Both the position numbers and the translations under genes were made by a program. Below, in pieces: positions 9,477 to 19,551 of a stretch of DNA of 64,000 nucleotides (the stretch's first letter is position 1; each line of letters opens with the position of its first letter). Below the pieces are notes generated by a model. It saw only the letters and a list, made by a program, of their open reading frames with translations. It was not told where the DNA came from and ran no database searches. The stretch is taken from assembly GCA_964022365.1 (NCBI GenBank), contig CAXHZN010000003.1, positions 1 to 64,000 on the forward strand, written 5' to 3'. This stretch comes from CAJXJP01 sp964022365 (GTDB lineage Bacteria > Patescibacteriota > Gracilibacteria > BD1-5 > UBA6164).

Positions 9477-10529
9477 ATGAGCACAATTGCATTAGATAAC
9501 AACTGTATTATTCAATCGTTTGAAAACATATTAAACTCTTTATCGCAAAGAGAAAAAGACGTTATTCAAAGAAGAGTTTGACTCAATGGACAAAGAGAAA
9601 CATTACAAAATATTGGTTCTTCTTTTTCACCAGCTATTACCAGAGAAAGAGTGAGACAAATCGAAGATTCTGGAATTAAAAAAATCGGAAGAATCATCAA
9701 AACTACTCTTTTGACTCAAATCCAAGAAAAATCTAAAGAATTATTAGATTTCCATGGTGGTATATTATCAAAAGATAAACTCATCAATGCAATTGTAAGA
9801 GAATTAAACTTAGATACTACAGTAAATTCTGGAATATTAGAAGTTATTATTCAATCAGATTTTGACATAAAAAAATCAAAACAAAAACTTGGATGTAAAA
9901 TTTATTTTTTCCTTCCACATGTTTGAAAAACAACAATCGACAGTGTCTATAAAACATGACTAAAAATCTTGAAAAAAAGAAAAGATGTTATGGATCAAAC
10001 AGCTCTATATGAACAAGTTCAAAAAAATTTAGATGAAGAAGTTCAAATAACTTTTGTTGATTCAGTTTTAGACTTATTTGAAGATATTGTCAAAGGTGAA
10101 GAATCTCTGATTGGTTTAACAAAATGGAAAATTTTAAATCCAAAAACACTTAAAGATAAAGCAATTTATGTAATGAAAAAAGATAAATTGCCAATGCACT
10201 TTATTGATATTTCAAATAAAATTACTCAATATCTCGGTGAAACAGTAAAAGTAAACACTATTCATAATGAATTAATTAGAAATAATGAATTTGTATTAAT
10301 TTGAAGAGGGATTTACGCATTAAAAGAATGGGGATTTATTCCTGGAACTGTTTTAGATGTTATTGTAAATATCTTAGAAAAAAATGGTGAAGCTATGACT
10401 ACAGAAGATATTACAAAAGAAGTTTTAAAAACAAGAAATGTAAAACAAACAACTATTTATATGAATCTTCAAAATAAAGAAGTTATTCAAAGAGTTGGGA
10501 GAAATTACTACCAATTAAAAACTTCATAA
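9477..10529 (+). CDS. Sigma-70 region 4 / HARE-HTH transcription regulator
   Basis: A 350-residue protein. Residues 20-75 match sigma factor region 4, with QREKDVIQRRVGLNG and the helix-turn-helix ITRERVRQIEDSGIKKI. There is no region 2, so it cannot act as a normal sigma factor. The middle part holds a HARE-type winged helix (LKDKAIYVMKKDKLPMHFID), and a second winged helix closes the protein (about 285-347). HARE domains also occur in RNA polymerase delta. A role in transcription is likely, but its targets are unknown. A TTGACT/TATATC pair at 9418-9445 may be its promoter. Confidence 0.82.
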
Positions 10530-10533
10530 AATA

Positions 10534-10568
10534 AAAAAATCTCGAAAATAATATTTCGAGATTTTTTT
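10534..10568 (+). terminator. Intrinsic terminator
   Basis: AAAAAATCTCGAAA and TTTCGAGATTTTTTT enclose a short AT loop just after the TAA of the sigma-4/HARE gene. Confidence 0.85.
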
Positions 10569-10592
10569 ATTTTTTCATCTTTACATTCTCCA

Positions 10593-10621
10593 TTGCTTCT
10601 GTACACTATTAGAAATAATAT
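10593..10621 (+). promoter_or_regulatory. Promoter of the DnaQ-like gene
   Basis: TTGCTT and TAATAT are 17 bases apart, ending 17 bases before the ATG at 10639. Confidence 0.5.
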
Positions 10622-10638
10622 TTAATGAAAGTAGAGAG

Positions 10639-11247
10639 ATGAAAATTTTTGTATTTGATACGGAAACAACTTGATTTATAAACAAAAAAGAAACAGATTT
10701 AGACAAACAACCAAGAATTGTACAATTTGCATGAATACTATGAGAATTACATAATGGGACATTTACAGAAATAGAGCGTGTAAATATTCTCGTAAATCCA
10801 GGAATACCTATTCCCTTTTGAGCTTCACAAGTACATCATATTTATGATATCGACGTAAAAGATGCTCAAAAAATAGAAACAGTTATGGATGAAATTTTAA
10901 AATATATTAATGAACCTGACGTAATCGTTGGTCATAATATTGAATATGATCAAGATATGGTAAAACTTGAACTCAAAAGATTAAAACAAGAATACAAATA
11001 TAATCCAAGACAAGTTGTTTGTACTATGAAATCTACCGTAGATTTTTGTGCACTTCAATGAAACTGAGCAAGATTTAAATATCCAAAACTTTGAGAACTT
11101 CATAAAAAATTATTTGATCAATATTTTGCCTGAGCACATGACGCGATGGTTGATGTGGAAGCAACTACAAGAAGTTTTGTTAAATTAGTAGATTTAAATG
11201 TAATTAAAATCCAGGAAAATAAAAATGAAGTAATGAGTTTATTTTAA
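10639..11247 (+). CDS. DnaQ-family DEDDh 3'-5' exonuclease
   Basis: A 202-residue exonuclease. Exo I is FDTETTG (D7, E9), Exo II is VGHNIEYDQDM and Exo III is the AHDAMVDVEAT segment with the catalytic His and Asp. The glycine of ETTG is TGA, direct evidence for table 25. It could be the proofreading epsilon subunit or a stand-alone nuclease; the length fits both. It is followed 12 bases later by a small zinc-ribbon gene. Confidence 0.92.
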
Positions 11248-11259
11248 TAAAAAAAGTAT

Positions 11260-11481
11260 ATGTCATATAGTGATTTAATAAATGTAGATGACTTTGAAAA
11301 AAAAGAATATTTTTCTCAAGAAAGATGAGATATTTCTTTTTATTGTAAAGATTGTAAAAAATTAGTAGAAACAAACAGACCAAATCCAAATGGATATAAA
11401 TTTATTTGTACTATTTGTGAAGGCAAAAATGTGGTTATTTGAACGCAAGAATGACTCAAATCTAACTACAGATTAAAATAA
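11260..11481 (+). CDS. Zinc-ribbon protein, 73 aa
   Basis: Two CxxC pairs (YCKDC and ICTIC) about 20 residues apart form a zinc ribbon. Three glycines are TGA. It sits 12 bases after the DnaQ gene and is probably cotranscribed. Such small ribbons often bind nucleic acid or RNA polymerase; the role here is unknown. Confidence 0.7.
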
Positions 11482-11514
11482 AGTATATAAAAAGTTTTGA
11501 CTTTTTATATACTT
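11481..11514 (+). terminator. Possible terminator
   Basis: AAGTATATAAAAAG and CTTTTTATATACTT form an AT-only stem at the end of the zinc-ribbon gene. No clean T run follows, so it could also be part of the recA promoter region. Confidence 0.45.
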
Positions 11515-11570
11515 TATATACACTCTTTATATACTATTAAGTATGTATCTTTAAAACTAATAATATAACG

Positions 11571-12557
11571 ATGAACAAACAAGATGCATTAAACAATGCT
11601 TTAGCAATGATAGAAAAACAATTCTGAAAAGGATCTATCATGAAATTATGAGACAAAGAAGGTGGAATGGATATTCAAACAACTTCGTCAGGTTCACTTG
11701 GTTTAGATATTGCCCTTGGTGGTGGATATGCTAAAGGAAGAATTGTAGAAATTTATGGTCCAGAATCTTCTGGGAAAACAACTCTTACTCTTCACGCTAT
11801 TGCTGAAGTACAAAAAGCTGGATGAACTGCAGCATTTATCGATGCAGAACATGCATTAGATCCATCATATGCAAGAAAAGTTGGTGTTGATACTGACAAC
11901 TTAGTAATTGCTCAACCAGATTACGGTGAACAAGCACTAGAAATTGTTGATTCTCTTGTGAGATCTGCAGCAGTAGACCTAATTATTGTCGATTCTGTAG
12001 CTGCACTTGTGCCAAAAGCTGAAATTGAAGGAGATATGGGAGATTCTCATATGGGACTTCAAGCAAGACTTATGAGTCAAGCACTCAGAAAAATTACTGG
12101 TGTGATTAACAAATCTGGTACAACGGTTATTTTCATCAACCAAATCAGAATGAAAATTGGTGTTATGTTTGGTTCTCCTGAAACTACTACAGGTGGGAAT
12201 GCTCTAAAATTTTATGCATCTCAAAGATTAGATATCAGAAGAAAAGCTAAAATTGAATCTGGGACAGCACTTGATAAAGAAGTAAACTGAAACCTTACAA
12301 AAGTAAAAGTTATAAAAAACAAAGTTGCTCCTCCTTTTAGAGAAGCTGAATTTGATGTAATGTATAATCAAGGTATATCAAAAGTTGGAGAAATTTTAGA
12401 TATTGGATCAAACTTAGAAGTTATCAAAAAAGCATGAGCGTTTTACTCTTATGGTGAAACTAGACTCGGTCAATGAAGAGAAAAAGCAAAAGCATTTTTA
12501 GATGAAAATCCTGAAATGGCAAAAGAAATTGAAGAAGTTATTAAAAATAGCTTATAA
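11571..12557 (+). CDS. recA: Recombinase RecA
   Basis: A 328-residue strand-exchange and LexA co-protease protein. The Walker A motif GPESSGKT is at 63-70, and KFYASQRLDIRR plus the C-terminal GETRLGQGREKAK regions follow. Glycines such as G19 are TGA while the P-loop glycines are GGN. The leader has no Shine-Dalgarno sequence. It is a monocistronic unit with its own terminator. No SOS-box-like palindrome was recognised upstream. Confidence 0.98.
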
Positions 12558-12563
12558 AAAAAT

Positions 12564-12589
12564 AAAAAACGACTCTAGAGTCGTTTTTT
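12564..12589 (+). terminator. recA terminator
   Basis: A perfect palindrome AAAAAACGACTC-ta-GAGTCGTTTTTT directly after recA. Confidence 0.88.
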
Positions 12590-12642
12590 ATTTTTGTGAA
12601 TAATTCTTGCCTTTTGCCTATTTTTGGATATATTTGCAAGCA

Positions 12643-12765
12643 ATGATTATTGAAAATAAAACACAAAATAATTTTTATATTCTTGATTCTATAGTTGATA
12701 AAAGCAATATAGATCAAGGAAAAATTAAAAAAATTATTTTTTACATTATTTATAATAAATTATAA
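12643..12765 (+). CDS. Possible 40-aa ORF between recA and pheT
   Basis: ATG to TAA encodes an Ile/Asn/Lys-rich peptide (MIIENKTQNNFYILDSIVDK...) with no TGA codon and no ribosome binding site. In such AT-rich sequence an ORF of this length can arise by chance. It is listed only because nothing else explains the 237-base interval. Confidence 0.2.
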   Translation: MIIENKTQNNFYILDSIVDKSNIDQGKIKKIIFYIIYNKL

Positions 12766-12794
12766 TATTTTTTATAAACTACAAATAATATAAT

Positions 12795-15128
12795 ATGAAA
12801 ATTTCATACAAAGTATTACAAAAATATGTTTCAAATTTAGGAACACCAGAAGAAGTTGCTCAAGATTTAGTTATGCATACTGCCGAAGTAGAAGAAATAG
12901 AATATGAAGGTGAAAACTTAGAAAAAGTATTTATTTGAAAAGTTGTTACCTGTGAAAAACATCCAGATTCTGAAAAATTAAATTGTACTACAGTAGAAGT
13001 AAATGGAACTACCTACCCTATTGTTTGTGGTGCTGCAAATGTAAGAGCTGGATTAAAAGTTGCTGTTGCCTTAGTTGGTGCACAATTAACTCCTGAATTT
13101 AAAATTGCAAAAACTAAAATCAGAGGAGAAGTTTCTGAATGAATGATTTGTAGTGAAGATGAACTTGGAATGACCGATTTAAGACAAGAAGGTATTTTAG
13201 AATTACCTTCTGACGCTCCCCTTGGAATTTCAATGAGAGAATATCTACAAAAAAATGATGCTATTCTAGAAATAGACAATAAAGCAATTAACCATAGACC
13301 TGATTTGTTTTCACATATTGGTATTGCTAGAGAAGTAGCTGCTATAAAATGAGAAAAATTTAACTATGAACTATCTCATAGAGATTTTTCAAATTTAGAA
13401 ACATTAGAAATAAATAATGAAATTTCTCAACATGTATCAAGATATAGTGCTTTGAAAATTCAAAATGTTGAAAATATAACAACTCCAGATTATATCAAAC
13501 AAGTTCTTGATTCTGCTGAAATTTCATCAAAATGATTACTTATTGATATTTCAAATTATTCTCTGTATTTATATGGACAACCAACTCACTGTTTTGATGC
13601 AGATAAAATAACTGGAAATATTACCATTCGTTTTGCAAAAGATTGAGAAAAATTTACCGCTCTCAATGACAGCGAATATGAATTATCAAGTGAAGATATA
13701 GTTATTGCTGATGATGTTTCGGTACTAGCACTTTGAGGTGTTATTGGTGGAAAAGATTCAGCTGTGAGTGATTCTACAAAAAATATTATTGTTGAATCAG
13801 CACATTTTGATCAAGCAATCATAAGAAAAACTGGGAAAAAATTATGAGTGAGAACTGATTCACTTAACGTTTTTGAAAAAGATTTAGTTAATGGTATGCA
13901 ACAAGCTGGAATGAGTTTAATAGCAAATCAACTAGAAAAAAATCTTCCAGAATTACAATTTGTTGCCTACGGTGATAATTATAAAAATAAACAAGAAATT
14001 GTATCTATTGAATATTCTAAAGAATTTATAGAAAATTTAATTGGGAAAAAATATCCTGAAGAAGAGATTAATACTATTTTAGAAAACCTCTGAATTCAAA
14101 AACAAGATAATAAATTAATTATTCCATTTTGGAGAAAAGATTTAAAATATAAAGCTGATATTGCAGAAGAAATAGCTAGAATCAATGGATATAATTCAAT
14201 AGAATCTACTATTCCAAAAATAAATTCTTGAGCCGTAATTCAAGATAATATCTATAAATTAAAAAATGACTCTAGAGCATATTTAACTTCTCTGGGATAC
14301 TATGACATGTATACTTACTCATTTGTAAACCAAAACCTAATGGAAAAACTAGGTGGGAATACTCATGATTTAGTACCCATGAAAAATGCACTGAGTGAAG
14401 AATTAACTCATTTAAAATGAAGTCATATTCCAAACTTAGTAGCAAGTTTAGAAAAAAACATGAGAGAGTATAAAGAGCTTAAACTCATGGAAATAGAAAA
14501 AGTATTTACAAGAAATAATTCAAATATTACAGAAAAATACGCTCTAAGTGGTGTGATTATGAAATCTGCAGATGTTTTATATTATGAAATTCAAACAACT
14601 GTAAATGATTTACTTACTACTCTGGGAGTTGATAAATTTCAACTTAATACTCCTAAAGTTTTTCCAAGTTTTGCACACAAATGAAGAACAGCAAGTATCA
14701 ATATAAGAGGAAACGATATTTGATTTATTTGAGAAATTCATCCAAAATATACAAATAATTTTGGAATAAATCAAACAGTTGCATTTTTTGAAATAGATGC
14801 AGATGCACTCAAAAATGCTTTATATTCAAAAGTAAAGGCAAATGATTTATCTGAATTTCAAGAAAATAATTTTGATTTAAATTTTGTTGTAGATAAACAA
14901 ATAGAGTGAAAAAATATTTTTACAACGATTCAAAAAGCTGATAACTTAATATCAAAAGTTGAATTGGTAGATATCTATGAAGACGAAAAAAAGCTTCCTG
15001 GAAAAAGAAGTTTAACATTCAAAATTTTTATCCAATCAATGGATAAAACACTCGATGATAAAGTAAAAAATGAGATTATTTCAGAAATTATAAAAAAGGT
15101 AGAAAAAAAATGAGGAGAATTAAGATAA
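12795..15128 (+). CDS. pheT: Phenylalanyl-tRNA synthetase beta subunit
   Basis: A 777-residue beta chain of the (alpha-beta)2 enzyme that charges tRNA-Phe. The order is an N-terminal region, the EMAP-like tRNA-binding domain (about 40-150), B3/B4 editing core with NHRPDLFSHIGIAREVA, the B5 domain, the catalytic-like domain and a C-terminal ferredoxin-fold anticodon-binding domain (LPGKRSLTFKIFIQS). Many glycines are TGA. pheS is not adjacent, which departs from the usual pheST order. Confidence 0.95.
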
Positions 15129-15145
15129 TTTTCCTCTAAAATAAT

Positions 15146-15173
15146 TTGACTATCCAAGTATTTTTCATATAAT
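15146..15173 (+). promoter_or_regulatory. Promoter of the rpsT-infC-rpmI-rplT operon
   Basis: TTGACT at 15146-15151 and TATAAT at 15168-15173 with a 16-base spacer, leaving a leader of about 85 bases. Confidence 0.72.
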
Positions 15174-15197
15174 CTCCGCACGAAGAGAACTGGCTTT

Positions 15198-15228
15198 TTT
15201 ATCCCCTATCCTCAAATATTGGGATAAA
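15198..15228 (+). promoter_or_regulatory. Leader hairpin before rpsT
   Basis: TTTATCCC and GGGATAAA flank a 15-base loop in the transcribed leader of the S20/IF3 operon. It may be an autoregulatory binding site for a ribosomal protein, but no known motif is matched. Confidence 0.4.
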
Positions 15229-15265
15229 TTAGCAAAAATATTTAATATTATATAAATAATTTTTT

Positions 15266-15565
15266 ATGCCAATAATTCAATCAGCTAAAAAACAACTTAA
15301 ACAAAATAAGAAAAAAAGATCTAGAAATGATCATTATAGAGCTGCTTATAGAGAAGCGAGAGTTGCTTTTGAAGCTGCAATTAAAGAAAATGATGCTAAA
15401 GCTGCTCAAGCAATTTACATAAATGAAAATGATTCAGATGGAAAAACTAAAAAATCTGGATTACAATCAATTATTGATAAATTAGTGAAAAAAAATATCA
15501 TACATAAAAATAACGGTGCAAGAAAAAAAGCTAAATTCGTGAAAATGATTAAAGCTGTATCTTAA
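15266..15565 (+). CDS. rpsT: Ribosomal protein bS20
   Basis: A 99-residue, Lys/Arg-rich helical 30S protein starting MPIIQSAKKQLKQNKKKRSR, typical of bS20 (usual length 85-90). It uses no TGA codons. It is the first gene of a run with infC, rpmI and rplT, an unusual neighbour for that operon. Confidence 0.95.
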   Translation: MPIIQSAKKQLKQNKKKRSRNDHYRAAYREARVAFEAAIKENDAKAAQAIYINENDSDGKTKKSGLQSIIDKLVKKNIIHKNNGARKKAKFVKMIKAVS

Positions 15566-15581
15566 TTTTTAATAAAACTGC

Positions 15582-16094
15582 GTGAAAGAAAAGAAAAGAC
15601 TTCTAAATGGTGAAATCAGAGCAAAAAATGTTCAAGTTGTTACTGATGAAGGTGAAAATCTCTGAGAAATGACACTTTCTGAAGCAAGACAAAAAGCTGA
15701 AGAGCTCAGTCTTGATCTCATGGAAATGTGAAAAAAATGAGATGTAACGATCATTAAAATGCTTGATTATGGGAAATTTCTCTATAGACAAAAAAAGCAA
15801 GAACAAAAAAATAAACAAAAGTGAAAAGCTCCAGATTTAAAAACAATTAGAATTACTTTCAAAATCTGAGAACACGATTTGCAAATTAGAAAAAAACAAG
15901 CAGAAAAATTTGCAGCTGGAGGTCATCCTCTAAAAGTAAATTTAATGCTCAGATGAAGAGAAAACCAATATGGTGAACTCGCAGCTGAAAAAATGAACTC
16001 TTTTGTAAAAAGTCTTGATGAAATATATAAAACTGACGGACAAATCAAAAGAAGTGGAAACACATTTAACGCGATGTTAAAACCAATTAAATAA
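15582..16094 (+). CDS. infC: Translation initiation factor IF-3
   Basis: A 170-residue factor that binds the 30S subunit and checks start codon selection. The N-domain begins LLNGEIRAKNVQVV and the C-domain contains KAPDLKTIRITFKIGEHD. The likely start is GTG at 15582, since no in-frame ATG precedes the conserved LNGEIR; rare start codons on infC underlie its autoregulation in E. coli. Several glycines are TGA, including conserved ones. It begins 17 bases after rpsT and precedes rpmI. Confidence 0.94.
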
Positions 16095-16116
16095 TATTAT
16101 TAATAATTACGCTCTT

Positions 16117-16311
16117 ATGACTTTAAAAACAAGAAAAGGTGTAGCAAAAAGAGTTAAAGTTACTGGATCTGGTAAATTTAAACTTGGAAAAGCTTGTAAA
16201 AGACACTTACTTTCAGATAAATCTAAAAAAGCTAAAGGTAGAAACAAATACGGTTTAATTTCTTCTCAAACAGAAAATAAAAAAATCGCTCAACAATTAC
16301 CACACGCGTAA
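16117..16311 (+). CDS. rpmI: Ribosomal protein bL35
   Basis: A 64-residue basic 50S protein (MTLKTRKGVAKRVKVTGSGK) of normal length, in the conserved infC-rpmI-rplT order. No TGA codons. Confidence 0.96.
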   Translation: MTLKTRKGVAKRVKVTGSGKFKLGKACKRHLLSDKSKKAKGRNKYGLISSQTENKKIAQQLPHA

Positions 16312-16355
16312 TAATTTTCTATACTAAAACAATTTAATTTCAATAAAAAAATACA

Positions 16356-16700
16356 ATGGTTAGAGTAAAAAGAGGTCTAATGACTAGAAAAAGACATAAA
16401 AAAATGCTCAAAGCTACGAAAGGATACAGAATGTTAAATTCAAAAGTATTCTCAAGAGCTAAAAATGCATGGATGAAAGCAGGTACAAATGCTTATATCG
16501 GTAGAAAACAAAAAAAGAGAAACTTCAGAAAACTATGGACAGTAAGAATCAATATTGCTGCAAGAGATAATGGAATCTCTTACTCTCAATTAATTGGTGC
16601 TATGTATAGCAAAAAAGTAACTTTAAACAGAAAAGTTCTTTCAAATATGGCTATCACAAATCCAGCTGTTTTTTCAAATGTTGTTAACTTTGTAAAATAG
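16356..16700 (+). CDS. rplT: Ribosomal protein bL20
   Basis: A 114-residue 50S assembly protein starting MVRVKRGLMTRKRHKKMLK, with the conserved YIGRKQKKRNFRKLWTVRIN. bL20 represses this operon in other bacteria. No TGA codons. It is the last gene of the operon. Confidence 0.97.
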   Translation: MVRVKRGLMTRKRHKKMLKATKGYRMLNSKVFSRAKNAWMKAGTNAYIGRKQKKRNFRKLWTVRINIAARDNGISYSQLIGAMYSKKVTLNRKVLSNMAITNPAVFSNVVNFVK

Positions 16701-16701
16701 T

Positions 16702-16735
16702 AAAAAACGATTAGAATATTTCTAATCGTTTTTTT
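16702..16735 (+). terminator. rplT operon terminator
   Basis: AAAAAACGATTAGAA and TTCTAATCGTTTTTTT with a three-base loop, two bases after the rplT stop. Confidence 0.88.
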
Positions 16736-16754
16736 ATTTCATAATTTTTTTCTT

Positions 16755-17024
16755 TTGAATAGATGACAAAAAATAATTATTTGAGCTATTAAAAAATATC
16801 AAAAATTTTTATCTCATGATCACTCAGATCATGCAAAACATGATAACTATGTTCCCTATTGTAAATATTATCCAAGTTGTTCGGAGTATTCCAAAGAAGC
16901 AATAGAAAAAAAATGAGTTATAATCTGATGAATAAAATCTTTTTGGAGAATACTCAGATGTCAACCATGGAGTAAATGATGATATGATCCAGTAGAAAAA
17001 GATGAAGAAAAAAATCAAGAATAA
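16755..17024 (+). CDS. yidD: Membrane protein insertion efficiency factor YidD
   Basis: An 89-residue protein visible only under table 25. The signature YCKYYPSCSEYSKEAIEKKG followed by SFWRILRCQPWSKGGYDPVEK is diagnostic of YidD, which assists YidC-dependent membrane insertion. The TTG at 16755 is the best start, giving MNRGQKIIIGAIKKYQKFLS. YidD is usually next to rnpA-yidC, but those genes are 45 kb away here (60.8-62.4 kb). Confidence 0.9.
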
Positions 17025-17028
17025 AAAC

Positions 17029-17056
17029 TTTACAATTGTATAATTATTCATATAAT
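17029..17056 (+). promoter_or_regulatory. rplA promoter
   Basis: TTTACA at 17029-17034 and TATAAT at 17051-17056, 16 bases apart. The leader of about 65 bases contains the small hairpin GAAAATAA/TTATTTTC (17077-17095). Confidence 0.68.
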
Positions 17057-17127
17057 TTCACGGCTATTTTAAGGAAGAAAATAAATTTTATTTTCGTTAT
17101 ACCTTTTTATTATTAAAAAATTATATA

Positions 17128-17823
17128 ATGGCTGGAAAAAAATATAACAAAGCTGTTGAGTTTATCAACAAAGAAATGGCTTACTCAATTACAGAAGCTG
17201 TAGAATTATTAGAAAAAACTAATACAGTAAAATTTGACCCTACTGTAGAAATTCACTTCAACTTAAACCTAGAAGTTAAACATGCAGATCAAATTGTTAG
17301 ATCTACTCTTTCTCTTCCAAACGGTTCAGGGAAAACTGCTAAAGTTTGTGCATTCACTGATGGTAATGCTGATGAAGTAAAAGCTGCTGGAGCAACTATT
17401 GCTGGTGGTGAAGAACTTATTCAAGATATTGCTGACGGAACTGTTGCTTTAGATTTTGATGTTTGTATTGCAACTCCTTCTATGATGAGACATTTAGGGA
17501 AAGTTGCTAGAGTTTTAGGACCTAAAGGTCTTATGCCTAACCCTAAAGCTGGTACTGTTGGTCCAGATTTAGTATCAATTGCAAAAGAAATTGCAGGTGG
17601 TAAATTCGAATTCAAAACTGATAAACAAGGGAATGTTCACTCAATCTTTGGTAAATTATCATTTGGTGCTGAAAAATTAGCTGAAAACTTAGAATTCTTC
17701 TTAAAAACTATTGAAGATGTTAAACCAGCTGGTGCAAAAGGAAAATATATCAACTCTGTATACGTTTGTAACGCTATGGGGCCTTCAATTAAAATTGATA
17801 TGACTCCTGCTGAAGTTAAATAA
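17128..17823 (+). CDS. rplA: Ribosomal protein uL1
   Basis: A 231-residue stalk protein of the 50S subunit and known translational repressor. The conserved GKVARVLGPKGLMPNPKAGTV is present. It has no in-frame TGA although glycine is frequent, so all glycines are GGN, as in the other abundant ribosomal proteins here. rplK, its usual neighbour, is absent. Confidence 0.97.
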   Translation: MAGKKYNKAVEFINKEMAYSITEAVELLEKTNTVKFDPTVEIHFNLNLEVKHADQIVRSTLSLPNGSGKTAKVCAFTDGNADEVKAAGATIAGGEELIQDIADGTVALDFDVCIATPSMMRHLGKVARVLGPKGLMPNPKAGTVGPDLVSIAKEIAGGKFEFKTDKQGNVHSIFGKLSFGAEKLAENLEFFLKTIEDVKPAGAKGKYINSVYVCNAMGPSIKIDMTPAEVK

Positions 17824-17829
17824 TCGAAT

Positions 17830-17864
17830 AAAAAAATATACTATGAAAATAGTATATTTTTTTT
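17830..17864 (+). terminator. rplA terminator
   Basis: AAAAAAATATACTAT and ATAGTATATTTTTTTT with a GAAA loop directly after rplA. Confidence 0.85.
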
Positions 17865-17880
17865 CTCTTAATATTTTAGT

Positions 17881-17927
17881 GATAATAAAAAACAAATAAT
17901 TTTAAAAATTATTTGTTTTTTATTATC
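17881..17927. terminator. 47-base near-perfect palindrome, bidirectional terminator
   Basis: Two exactly complementary 23-base arms around a single central A. It separates rplA from the convergent IscR-like gene and covers that gene's last codons. Confidence 0.8.
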
Positions 17928-18310
17928 TTATCGAGTGTATACATCTTCAATAGACTATTAAATCAGCTTTGTAGTGATGTGAAAAGATTTGTTGTGGAAC
18001 ATGAGTCATGATTACTACAATCTTCTCATCTCGTACATTCTGTGATTCATAACTCTTCTCAAACGGCTGATAAAATATCATACGTTGAAATTTTTTGAAT
18101 TTCTTTTTTTAACGTAATTCAACCATTTCTTCCCTGTTTGGTTTCAATGAGTTGAAATTTTTCTAAATCTGAAATTATTCTACGAAGCATTCACAGAGAA
18201 ATTTTTTCTTTCTCAGAAATATCTCAAATTTTAACAAGTTCATCAGTTGATTCGGCAATATATATCATAGCTTTGACTGCATATGATCATTTTTTTGAAA
18301 GTTTTAGCAT
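17909..18310 (-). CDS. Rrf2/IscR-family Fe-S sensing regulator
   Basis: A 133-residue winged-helix regulator. MLKLSKKGSYAVKAMIYIAE and the recognition region MLRRIISDLEKFQLIETKQG match Rrf2. Three cysteines at 92, 98 and 104 match the cluster-binding positions of IscR, so it probably senses Fe-S status. It is the last gene of the suf cluster, nine bases after the scaffold gene, which supports regulation of that cluster. The C-terminus overlaps the terminator palindrome. Several glycines are TGA. Confidence 0.9.
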
Positions 18311-18319
18311 ACTATTTTT

Positions 18320-18715
18320 TTATATAATATCATCAAATTCATCCTTTTGCCCATCTCCTAAATATGTATGAATTGCATTTCTCGTAGTGAGTAATCATAG
18401 AACTGAAGCCTGTCTTCTTCTTGGAGAAACTTCCATTTCAATTAATTCTTCGATTGATTTATAATCCATTTTTAAAATTTCTGAAACGTTTTGTCCTATT
18501 ATAGACTCACCTAAAATACTTGCACATGCAGTTGTTATAATCGCAGTTTCTCAAGTAAAACCAAAAGCTTTAATAATATTATCTTCGATTTTTAAAAATA
18601 CTTCTAAATCATCTCAACAAATATTATTATCTTCATAATATTTTACTGTGAAATCTTCCAGGGCTTGTTTATTTGGTGGAGTTTTACTATAAAAAGTAAT
18701 CGTTTCATTATACAT
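18320..18715 (-). CDS. U-type Fe-S scaffold (SufU/IscU-like), atypical cysteines
   Basis: A 131-residue protein of the IscU/SufU family. ICGDDLEVFLKI and GETAIITTACASILGE align with the two cysteine-bearing blocks of the family. The first Cys is kept (C33). The second canonical Cys is lost, with C64 a few residues later, and the third block reads RRRQASVL with Gln at the cysteine site. It may therefore be a SufS activator or a modified scaffold. It sits between ccdA and the IscR-like gene. Confidence 0.78.
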
Positions 18716-18731
18716 AAAAATTTCTATACAA

Positions 18732-19547
18732 TTAGAATATAAATAATAATTTAGTGATTATACCAGAAGCATCTAATAAAACATAAATTCATAATAAAAG
18801 CATTATTATTCATGTTATTAAGTGCATTTTTTCAACATTTAATTCTTTAAGTTCATTTATTTCTTCGGCAGATTTTACACCAAAAGCGATCATAAACATT
18901 ATGATAAACATTGGAATAATAAATACTAAATTATATATCAAAATATACATAGCAGCAATATTAAATGAAATTTCATTTGTTGCTAAATATGAAGTAACTA
19001 CGATATATGGTCCTGCAGTACAAGGAAGTAAAAATAAACTAATAAGTAATCAAATAACAAATGCTCCAGCTGGAGATGTAACTCATCTTAAAAGTTTAAA
19101 CATTTTTGGTCTCCAAGACGTTGGAACTTCAACTCTAAAATATTTTCCATACCAGAAATAATCTTTTAAATTTGCTAATCAAATAATTATTCAAATAACT
19201 CAAATAGTATATTTAATATAAACAGGGTCAAAATCATCTGCAAGAGTATCAAATAAAGCAAATCCCATAGCAACATAACTGATAAATATTGCTAAAATAA
19301 ACATTAAACCTGCCCAAATAACTTTGCTTTTTGATTTATGTTGTTTCAAAATTGATGTAAGCAAAATAATCATTACAGCAAATGCACAAGGATTTATAGA
19401 ATCCCCGGCAGCTGCTGGTATTAAAAATGCTAAAAAACCAATATTATCCATAAAACTATCTGACTTTGCTAACTCTTGCATAGATTCAGCAAAAGTACTT
19501 TGATATATTGAAATCCATGCTAGGAATCATAAAATTATTTTTTTCAT
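18732..19547 (-). CDS. CcdA/DsbD-type thiol-disulfide transporter
   Basis: A 271-residue integral membrane protein with about six to seven helices. The transmembrane redox cysteines are in SINPCAFAVM (C54) and LLPCTAGPY (C176), the pattern of CcdA/DsbD, which carry electrons from cytoplasmic thioredoxin across the membrane. It directly follows a secreted CxxC thioredoxin, a natural electron acceptor. Its presence in a suf operon is unusual. The N-terminus may contain a signal segment (MKKIILGFLAWISIYQSTFA). Confidence 0.86.
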
Positions 19548-19551
19548 ATTT

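Noticed and set aside
13013..13279. 88-aa ORF on the minus strand within pheT
   Set aside because: It is an antisense shadow of the conserved tRNA-binding and editing regions of PheT.
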